Assembly (NCBI GenBank): GCA_029946045.1
Contig: JAQSDS010000423.1
Location: 1-14,279, forward strand
Reading direction: 5' to 3'
DNA: 14,279 nt
Source of the DNA: Rhodoferax sp.
GTDB taxonomy: Bacteria > Pseudomonadota > Gammaproteobacteria > Burkholderiales > Burkholderiaceae_C
The notes below the pieces were generated by a model that had not been told where the DNA came from, made no database searches, and saw only the letters and a program-made list of their open reading frames with translations. How positions within the stretch are numbered: the stretch's first letter is position 1; each line of letters starts with the position of its first letter. The translations under genes were made by a program, and so were the position numbers. Shown here in pieces: positions 8,243 through 14,279 of the stretch.

Positions 8243-9137
8243 CTTGCCAGCCAAGCGCGTTAATTCTTTTTGAATCCATCAACTTGCGCGGTGCCCCATC
8301 AGGCTTGCTGATGTCAAAGCTGATGTTGCCCTGATATCCCACGGCCTGTCCCACCGCCCTGGCCAATTCGGCGATGGTGATATCACTGCCATAACCCACA
8401 TTGATATGGCTTAGCATGGGCTGGGTGTGCGCTTGGTAGGTGGCCAGTGGCAACTGCATCACAAAGACACTGGCAGCAGCCATGTCATCCACGTACAAGA
8501 ATTCCCGCCTTGGTGTACCACTGCCCCAGATGGCCACCTCGGGCGCAGCACTGAGCTTGGCTTGGTGGAAACGACGCAGCAAAGCCGGAATCACGTGGCT
8601 GTTTTCCGGGTGATAGTTGTCGCCCGGTCCATACAAATTGGTCGGCATGACGCTGCGGTAATCGCGCCCGTGCTGGCGGTTGTAACTTTCGCAAAGCTTG
8701 ATACCTGCAATTTTGGCGACAGCATAAGGCTCGTTGGTAGGCTCCAAGGTTCCGGTGAGCAAAGCGTCTTCGGCCATGGGTTGGGGCGCAAGACGTGGGT
8801 AAATGCAACTGGAACCAAGAAACAACAACTTTTGCACGCCATGAGTGTGCGCCGCATGGATGACGTTGGCCTGCAGCATCAGGTTGTCATAAATGAAATC
8901 TGCCGGGTAGTTGTTGTTGGCATGAATGCCACCAACCCTGGCTGCAGCCAGAACCACCTGCGTTGGCTGCTCCTGGTCAAAAAACGCCTGCACAGCCGCC
9001 TGATTACATAAATCAAGCTCCGCATGGGTGCGAGTGATGATATCTGAGGCGGGCACGCCTTGAGCGATCAGGGTGCGCACAATGGCGCTGCCCACCATGC
9101 CTCGGTGACCGGCTACATAGACTCGCTCAGCCATCAT
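8178..9137 (-). CDS. fcl: GDP-L-fucose synthase (GDP-4-keto-6-deoxymannose 3,5-epimerase-4-reductase)
   Basis: This NADPH-dependent enzyme converts GDP-4-keto-6-deoxymannose to GDP-L-fucose by two epimerisations and a reduction. The 319-residue length matches the family (E. coli WcaG/Fcl has 321). Motifs are [13 protein letters not shown] (residues 8-20), LGSSCIYP (107-114) with the catalytic Ser and Cys, the Tyr/Lys pair in EPYAVAK (136-142) and PENSHVIP (177-184) with the active-site His. The frame is open to 9227, but that extension lies within gmd. ATG 9137 gives an ATGA overlap with the gmd stop, and the adjacent ATG 9134 is equally plausible, changing the protein by one residue. It is the last gene of the minus-strand block and overlaps the convergent reductase gene by 65 bases at its 3' end. 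Confidence 0.97.
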   Translation of the reverse strand: MMAERVYVAGHRGMVGSAIVRTLIAQGVPASDIITRTHAELDLCNQAAVQAFFDQEQPTQVVLAAARVGGIHANNNYPADFIYDNLMLQANVIHAAHTHGVQKLLFLGSSCIYPRLAPQPMAEDALLTGTLEPTNEPYAVAKIAGIKLCESYNRQHGRDYRSVMPTNLYGPGDNYHPENSHVIPALLRRFHQAKLSAAPEVAIWGSGTPRREFLYVDDMAAASVFVMQLPLATYQAHTQPMLSHINVGYGSDITIAELARAVGQAVGYQGNISFDISKPDGAPRKLMDSKRINALGWQAKVSLEDGLSRAYQDMVHHLN

Positions 9138-10261
9138 TCGACACTCACATTCACGCTGTAGCCGTGCTTCTTGAGCAAGGCATGTTGTTTGGCCTGCGCC
9201 AAATCGTGCGCCACCATTTCCTGGCACATGTCCTGCGCCGTGATCTCGGGTACCCAGCCCAGGTCTTTCTTGGCTTTGCCAGGGTCGCCCAGCAGGGTCT
9301 CAACCTCGGTCGGTCGGAAATAACGGGGGTCGACCTTGACCACGACGTCACCCACTTTCAGCGCGGGGGCCTTTTCACCGCTGATCGCCGCCACCACAGC
9401 ACGCTCTTCAACGCCCTGTCCTTCAAAACGCACCGTCACGCCCAGCGCCGCGGCGGTCCAGGTGATGAACTCCCGCACGCTGTATTGCACGCCGGTAGCA
9501 ATGACATAGTCTTGCGGCTGGTCTTGCTGCAGCATCATCCACTGCATACGCACGTAGTCTTTGGCATGGCCCCAGTCGCGCAGGGCGTCCATGTTGCCCA
9601 TGTACAGGCACTGCTCCAGGCCCTGGGCAATATTGGCCATGCCACGGGTGATTTTTCGCGTCACAAAGGTCTCGCCGCGACGTGGGCTCTCGTGGTTGAA
9701 CAGGATGCCATTACAGGCATACATGCCATAGGCTTCACGGTAGTTGACAGTGATCCAATAGGCATAAAGCTTGGCCACAGCATACGGGCTGCGTGGATAA
9801 AACGGCGTGGTCTCCTTTTGCGGGATTTCCTGCACCAGGCCATACAGTTCACTTGTGGACGCCTGGTAAAAGCGGGTCTTCTTCTCCATACCCAAAATTC
9901 GGATAGCTTCAAGCAGCCGCAGCGTCCCCATACCGTCGACATCGGCCGTGTACTCAGGACTCTCAAAACTCACGGCCACATGGCTTTGGGCTCCCAAGTT
10001 ATAGACCTCATCGGGCTGCACCTGCTGGATGATGCGTGTGAGGTTGCTGGTGTCGGTCAAGTCACCGTAGTGGAGCTTGAAGCGCGCATTGTCTATGTGC
10101 GGATCTTGGTAGATATGGTCGATGCGGTCGGTATTGAAGGAACTGGCACGGCGTTTAATGCCGTGCACTTCGTAACCTTTTTCAAGCAGTAACTCGGCAA
10201 GGTATGAACCGTCTTGGCCGGTGATGCCGGTAATGAGTGCGACTTTGGCTTGAGTTGACAT
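9134..10261 (-). CDS. gmd: GDP-mannose 4,6-dehydratase
   Basis: This extended SDR enzyme converts GDP-D-mannose to GDP-4-keto-6-deoxy-D-mannose, the first committed step to GDP-L-fucose. The 375-residue protein shows [14 protein letters not shown] (residues 10-23) as the dinucleotide motif, [10 protein letters not shown] (86-95), the active-site strand STSELYG (135-141) and the catalytic Tyr/Lys of YAVAK (160-164). The family-diagnostic [16 protein letters not shown] and DWGHAKDYV stretches follow. The length and both ends agree with the family. It begins two bases after the stop of the acyltransferase gene and its own stop overlaps fcl, so the two enzymes should be made together. GDP-fucose from this pair is the likely donor for the GT10 enzyme at 1222-2253. 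Confidence 0.98.
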   Translation of the reverse strand: MSTQAKVALITGITGQDGSYLAELLLEKGYEVHGIKRRASSFNTDRIDHIYQDPHIDNARFKLHYGDLTDTSNLTRIIQQVQPDEVYNLGAQSHVAVSFESPEYTADVDGMGTLRLLEAIRILGMEKKTRFYQASTSELYGLVQEIPQKETTPFYPRSPYAVAKLYAYWITVNYREAYGMYACNGILFNHESPRRGETFVTRKITRGMANIAQGLEQCLYMGNMDALRDWGHAKDYVRMQWMMLQQDQPQDYVIATGVQYSVREFITWTAAALGVTVRFEGQGVEERAVVAAISGEKAPALKVGDVVVKVDPRYFRPTEVETLLGDPGKAKKDLGWVPEITAQDMCQEMVAHDLAQAKQHALLKKHGYSVNVSVE

Positions 10262-10263
10262 GT

Positions 10264-12180
10264 TTAATGACTGAAATCGAGTGATCGGCCCATTGCCAGG
10301 GACCCGAAGTGGGAGAGGTGATTATCGTCTTTGAAGCTGCTGTGCCCGTCACGGATGACAGAACACAATCCGTTAGGACAGAAATAAGCATTCGGATCCA
10401 CCACTTGTACAAGTGGGTATTTTGCCAAGACCGATTGCGCCGTCACCCTTAAAAATCGCGATTTATTGTCGTCGTCCTCACGCTGAAAATCACAGGATAA
10501 CGGAGGCTTGCGGCCCATTGGCAAGCTGCCCACGCAGAGTCTGGGGTCAAATCCTGGTTCCACAACAGGAAGAAAGTAATAGATCTGCTTGCCCGCAGAA
10601 GTCAGCTTTTGCAAAGTGCGGTCCAATCCCGACTTGAACCGTTCCACGAGTTCAGGACTTGATTTTTCTGAAATATATCTACCACGGAAAACCAGCACTA
10701 CTTTACTGATCTGCTGGTTGGCGGCTATAAAAGCCAATGTTTCGTTGATGAAAGGTTGGCATCGATTGATATCGCCATCTGGCTGAAAATCGATGAAGGG
10801 AACACAAGCCCCACGCCCATGCACAACAAGGTTATCGCCTTGCCTGTCGAAAGCTTCCGCCAATCCCCAGAATGCATGCAGAGCGTGGCTGTCACCAATA
10901 ACTGCTGCTGTAGGTGGCCGGTCACGGTGTGCTGTCAGACAGGCATCATGCTCTGGAAATTTAAAAGGCCGCTCACATTTCTCATTCGTAATGAGGCCGC
11001 GTTTTTCAAAATCGATGAAGTCTTCGCTGGTAGTTTCATTCAACACAATCATTCGTTTGTGTCTTATCCGTTCAAGTCCATCGCGGTCATAAACGTTCTT
11101 TCCAAGCAACAGCAAGCCGGTCATTAACGTGACCAGAATAATAACAACAACATATTTTCTGCGCGTGCGCTTGAGCGGCTTTTCCAGCAGCTGGTAGGTC
11201 AGAATCGCAAGTAAGAAACTTACCGCAACCAACATCAACCGAATGGCAGGTGTGGGACGTCCACCTTCGAGAATAAAAGCAAAGCTCAGCAAGGGCCAAT
11301 GCCAAAGGTACAGGGGATAGCTGATCAGGCCAATTTTCACCATCAAGGGATGGGCCAATACACGCTGATTAACCCAGGAACCTTGATTTCCACCAATCAA
11401 TAGCATGGCACTGATGACAGGCACAAGCGCAAGGAGTCCTGGAAACGGAAATACAGCCTGAATGTACAGTCCCCCTACCAAGGCTAGAGAAAGTCCGGCA
11501 ACAGGACCAAAACTTTGCATGCGCGAGCAAGGAGAGCAAGCCCCCCCTTGACGTCGAAATGCCAAAAACGCACCAGCAAGCAATTCCCAGGCACGTGTCA
11601 CTGGAGAGTAAAACGCTTGAGTTCGATCCAGAAAGACCATCAAACTTGCAAAAATAAGCGACAAGAGGGCTAGGGCAATGACAATCCGCTCACCAGAACG
11701 GCGGTTTTTTAAAATCAGCCACAAGACAAACGGCCAAACGATATAGAACTGCTCTTCTATGCCCAAAGACCAGAGATGCAGCAGTGGCTTGGCTTCTGAC
11801 AATCTATCGAAGTATCCAGCCTCAAACCAGAAAGAAAAATTTCCGACAAAGGCAGCACCAAACGCAAGGTGTTTACCTAATTGCTTGTACTCCTCTGCCA
11901 ACAATGTGTACCAGCCAGTCAACAAACAAGCACCAAGCACCAAGATGAGGGCGGGAAAGATGCGCAGAGCGCGCCGGGCGTAAAACGCCAGAAAGCCAAT
12001 GCCCTGGGTTGCAGACTCTGTCAGCAAGATGCCGGTAATCAGGTAACCAGAGATCACGAAAAAAATATCGACCCCAATGAAGCCACCAGTAAAAATTTCT
12101 GGGAATGCATGAAAGCCAATCACTGACAGCACGGCCAGTGCCCGTAGGCCATCAATATCCGCGCGATACGCAATGGTCAT
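10264..12180 (-). CDS. Acyltransferase-3 membrane O-acyltransferase with C-terminal SGNH domain (OafA/YrhL type)
   Basis: This 638-residue integral membrane protein is predicted to O-acetylate the surface glycan, using an acyl group moved across the inner membrane. The N-terminal acyltransferase-3 domain shows [13 protein letters not shown] (residues 5-17), a conserved His in GFHAF (H24), [13 protein letters not shown] (36-48) and [18 protein letters not shown] (134-151). About ten hydrophobic segments run to residue 360. The remainder is a periplasmic SGNH hydrolase-like domain, with block [12 protein letters not shown] (427-437) carrying the Ser nucleophile and block [10 protein letters not shown] (618-626) carrying the Asp/His pair. 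The two-domain layout and length are typical of O-antigen acetyltransferases. ATG 12180 overlaps the upstream glycosyltransferase stop (ATGA). The target sugar and position are unknown. Confidence 0.94.
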   Translation of the reverse strand: MTIAYRADIDGLRALAVLSVIGFHAFPEIFTGGFIGVDIFFVISGYLITGILLTESATQGIGFLAFYARRALRIFPALILVLGACLLTGWYTLLAEEYKQLGKHLAFGAAFVGNFSFWFEAGYFDRLSEAKPLLHLWSLGIEEQFYIVWPFVLWLILKNRRSGERIVIALALLSLIFASLMVFLDRTQAFYSPVTRAWELLAGAFLAFRRQGGACSPCSRMQSFGPVAGLSLALVGGLYIQAVFPFPGLLALVPVISAMLLIGGNQGSWVNQRVLAHPLMVKIGLISYPLYLWHWPLLSFAFILEGGRPTPAIRLMLVAVSFLLAILTYQLLEKPLKRTRRKYVVVIILVTLMTGLLLLGKNVYDRDGLERIRHKRMIVLNETTSEDFIDFEKRGLITNEKCERPFKFPEHDACLTAHRDRPPTAAVIGDSHALHAFWGLAEAFDRQGDNLVVHGRGACVPFIDFQPDGDINRCQPFINETLAFIAANQQISKVVLVFRGRYISEKSSPELVERFKSGLDRTLQKLTSAGKQIYYFLPVVEPGFDPRLCVGSLPMGRKPPLSCDFQREDDDNKSRFLRVTAQSVLAKYPLVQVVDPNAYFCPNGLCSVIRDGHSSFKDDNHLSHFGSLAMGRSLDFSH

Positions 12181-13502
12181 GCAGTCACGCCGACATCATC
12201 AAGCAACTGCTTTACCGCCGCCTGGGTCGTGTAGGGGCTAAGTCGCCCGCTGTCAGGCAAGCCTTCACTGCACCAACGGTCATACAAACGGGCCAATTCA
12301 TTGGCCAGGGCCTGTGCGGCCTGGTCTGGCCCCTGCCCTGTAACGCCGGTCAACACCGCCACATGGCCCTGTCCGCGCAACATGTCAGCCATCTGCGGAT
12401 TGCGATGCACGGTGGCCAGAATCGGGCGTTGCATCCACAGGTATTCATAGCATTTAGATGGAATATATTCATCGCAAATCGGTTCTTCACCGTGCAGCAG
12501 CAGCAGCACGTCCATCGCGCGCATGCGCTGCAAAATCTGATCACGCCCACTGAGACCTGTGATAGGGTCGGCCTCGATGCGACCGAAATGGCGTACACAA
12601 GCGCCCACTGGTGAATTCGCAATATTTTCGCTTGACACCGGGTCCAGCGGACCGCCATAGACATGGAGTTCGGTCGTCGCCACCAGCTCGGGGCGGTACG
12701 CCTGCAAACGCTCCAGCGCAGCGACGATAACGCCCAGGTTGCGTGTCACCGACAGGGAGCCAAAGTGTCCAATAATGAATTTCGGTCCGGGCGTGTAAGG
12801 CGGTAAGGTCAGAAATGGCGGATCGATGCCGGGCAGCATCATCTTGCCGCGGGCTCCCAGTTGCGGTTGGCGCGCCAAGGCGCTGGCCAAAGCCTGATCG
12901 GTGAACCAGATGGCCACATCGGCTTCGCTGCAGATCTGGCGCTCAACCTTGGCCTGCATCTTGTCCTGGGCCGTGCGCGGTGTGCGCCCGGGCGTCACAA
13001 AGGGGTCGTGCACTTCGGCGAGCCAAGCCGTTCCCGTGGCGCGTTTGAGCGCCCTTCCCGCCACATGGGCGGCAAAGGCACCTCCGGTGGAGTAGATCAG
13101 GTCAAAGGACTGACGGCGGGCCAGCGCTCGCCCCATCAGGTAAGCACTGAGCCACCAGGACCAGGAACTTTCCACCGGTCGCAGTAGCTTTTCAATGAGC
13201 AGGAAGGGCAGCAATACCAGCGTAGCCAGCATCATGAGCGTCCGATAGAGAACCCCTTTGCCGAAGCGACGCCGCAACACATGGCGCAACTCAAAACGTA
13301 TACCAGCCGGCCCGGCAGGCCAGAGCTGGTGATGTTCGAACGCTTTATCCTGGGTACCGGAAACCCCGCTGAGCACCACCATGTCGATACCAGCCTGACG
13401 AAGGTGAGGCAACTTGTCTGTGATGGTCTGGCTGGCAGCACGGCCATCCATGTTGAAGGCATGAGCCAGAATGAGCCAGCGCTGCCGGGGTTGCTCGGTC
13501 AT
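12177..13502 (-). CDS. GT-B glycosyltransferase, family 4-like
   Basis: This 441-residue protein is predicted to be a glycosyltransferase of the GT-B fold acting in repeat-unit assembly. The N-terminal half has LILAHAFNMDGRAAS (residues 10-24) as the first strand and acceptor loop. A hydrophobic stretch (about 88-104) may attach it to the membrane, and DLIYSTGGAFAAHVAG (134-149) and WLAEVHDPF (160-168) follow. The C-terminal donor domain begins at FIIGHFGSL (242-250) and contains EYIPSKCYEYLWMQRPILA (345-363). This is the variant of the GT4 donor-binding region in which PSK-EYL replaces the classic EX7E loop. The ATG at 13502 follows a 38-base gap after the preceding glycosyltransferase, and no strong ribosome-binding site is apparent. 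Donor and linkage are unknown. Confidence 0.87.
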   Translation of the reverse strand: MTEQPRQRWLILAHAFNMDGRAASQTITDKLPHLRQAGIDMVVLSGVSGTQDKAFEHHQLWPAGPAGIRFELRHVLRRRFGKGVLYRTLMMLATLVLLPFLLIEKLLRPVESSWSWWLSAYLMGRALARRQSFDLIYSTGGAFAAHVAGRALKRATGTAWLAEVHDPFVTPGRTPRTAQDKMQAKVERQICSEADVAIWFTDQALASALARQPQLGARGKMMLPGIDPPFLTLPPYTPGPKFIIGHFGSLSVTRNLGVIVAALERLQAYRPELVATTELHVYGGPLDPVSSENIANSPVGACVRHFGRIEADPITGLSGRDQILQRMRAMDVLLLLHGEEPICDEYIPSKCYEYLWMQRPILATVHRNPQMADMLRGQGHVAVLTGVTGQGPDQAAQALANELARLYDRWCSEGLPDSGRLSPYTTQAAVKQLLDDVGVTA

Positions 13503-13540
13503 GAGTTTGTCAAGTAGATAGCTTGTCAGTAAGGTGAGGC

Positions 13541-14279
13541 TTATTGTATGGAGGCCTCATCACTGGCATGCTGCGCCAGAGGCAGGCACCGCCGCTGATC
13601 GTCAACTATTTTTGAATACAGTGGTTCATACTCTTGGGCAACCTTAGCCCAACTCCGCTCAAATGGCGGCACAGAATCGCCACGGCTTAGCTGTTGCTCC
13701 AGTGCTTGAACCCAGGCGTCCAGTGGTGCCGACAGCGGCAGTACAGCGCCCGAGGCCGCCGTGACATGCGCGGCGGCACCACACACATCAGAAATCACCA
13801 CAGGCACTTTGGCCGCCATGGCCTCACTGATGACCATGCCATAAGGCTCGGCCCTGGCGGGGTGCAACAGGACATCAAATCCAGCGTAATGGGTCTGGTC
13901 GCTCCATCCAATGAGCTTATAGCCACCTCGCCAATCAGCAAACAAATGCACCACATCGTCCGCCGCAGGGCCCACCACGCACAACTGCAAATTGGGACGG
14001 GTGCGGCGCAAAGCTGCTACCGTTTGGACCGCCCAAGGCAGCCCCTTGCGCAGCCATTCCTTGCCGACAAACCCAACCATGCCACCGTCAGGCGGAACTT
14101 GTCGTGATTCACGCAGCGCACCAGGCACCACGCCCGGAACAATCGGCTCGGTCAAGCGATATGCAAATTCTGGGTAGTAGTGCGCCAAGGACAAGCGGAT
14201 GAACTGAGAGTTCGGTACCACGTAGCGAGGTGTCGACAACTCGCGTCGCTCCAAAAACAATTGCATCGCAACGCGCAAG
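13541..14279 (-). CDS. Family 4 glycosyltransferase (partial, N-terminus outside window)
   Basis: About 245 C-terminal residues of a GT-B glycosyltransferase are visible, and the frame is still open at the right edge. A TTG at 14278-14276 could be read as a start, but the visible part begins in the middle of the fold, so the gene surely continues beyond the window. Numbering from the edge, MVGFVGKEWLRKGL (67-80) opens the donor domain, LQLCVVGPA (98-106) and YAGFDVLLHPARAEPYG (131-147) follow, and EPYGMVISE gives the EX7E motif (E144, E152) typical of GT4 retaining enzymes. VPVVISDVCGAA (158-169) completes the donor site. It is the first visible gene of the minus-strand block that leads to gmd and fcl. 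Its sugar donor cannot be deduced. Confidence 0.9.
   Translation of the reverse strand, partial: LRVAMQLFLERRELSTPRYVVPNSQFIRLSLAHYYPEFAYRLTEPIVPGVVPGALRESRQVPPDGGMVGFVGKEWLRKGLPWAVQTVAALRRTRPNLQLCVVGPAADDVVHLFADWRGGYKLIGWSDQTHYAGFDVLLHPARAEPYGMVISEAMAAKVPVVISDVCGAAAHVTAASGAVLPLSAPLDAWVQALEQQLSRGDSVPPFERSWAKVAQEYEPLYSKIVDDQRRCLPLAQHASDEASIQ

Noticed and set aside
9164..10192. 342-codon open frame on the plus strand opposite gmd
   Set aside because: It is an antisense shadow of the well-supported gmd gene and shows no recognisable domain.
13503..13540. TTGACA-like sequence on the minus strand just upstream of the glycosyltransferase at 12177-13502
   Set aside because: A matching -10 box would fall inside the gene, and the 38-base gap is too short to support a promoter call.

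Overview
This window is part of a surface-polysaccharide (O-antigen or capsule type) biosynthesis locus from a Gram-negative bacterium. Its moderately high GC content, tight gene packing and protein sequences suggest a betaproteobacterium, probably of the Burkholderiales/Comamonadaceae kind. That placement is an inference from general resemblance and no taxonomic marker gene is present. There are no RNA genes, insertion sequences, CRISPR arrays or replication features.

Two convergent gene blocks meet tail to tail at about position 8200. The plus-strand block (1-8242) starts with the 3' end of an unidentified gene. A family 2 glycosyltransferase and a family 10 (fucosyltransferase-type) glycosyltransferase follow. 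Next come rfbF, rfbG and rfbH, the enzymes that convert glucose-1-phosphate to CDP-4-keto-3,6-dideoxyglucose. The block ends with a transketolase split into two subunits and an NAD(P)-dependent short-chain reductase/epimerase. The minus-strand block (14279-8178, read right to left) holds a partial family 4 glycosyltransferase, a second GT-B glycosyltransferase, an acyltransferase-3/SGNH membrane O-acyltransferase, gmd and fcl. The last two make GDP-L-fucose.

The genes form a coherent set. gmd and fcl supply GDP-L-fucose, the expected donor for the GT10 enzyme. rfbFGH supply a CDP-3,6-dideoxy-4-keto sugar. The split transketolase and the reductase beside rfbH are best explained as a branching module: a two-carbon ketol unit added to C4, then reduced. 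This would parallel yersiniose synthesis, where YerE and YerF act on the same intermediate, but with transketolase chemistry in place of a YerE-type enzyme. The product would be a 4-C-branched 3,6-dideoxy octose, possibly with a 1,2-dihydroxyethyl branch. This is the most interesting element of the window and remains a hypothesis.

Six gene junctions share the four-base ATGA start/stop overlap, so both blocks look like translationally coupled operons. Their promoters lie outside the window. No flippase (wzx), polymerase (wzy), chain-length regulator or RfbI-type reductase partner for RfbH is present, so the locus must continue on one or both sides.
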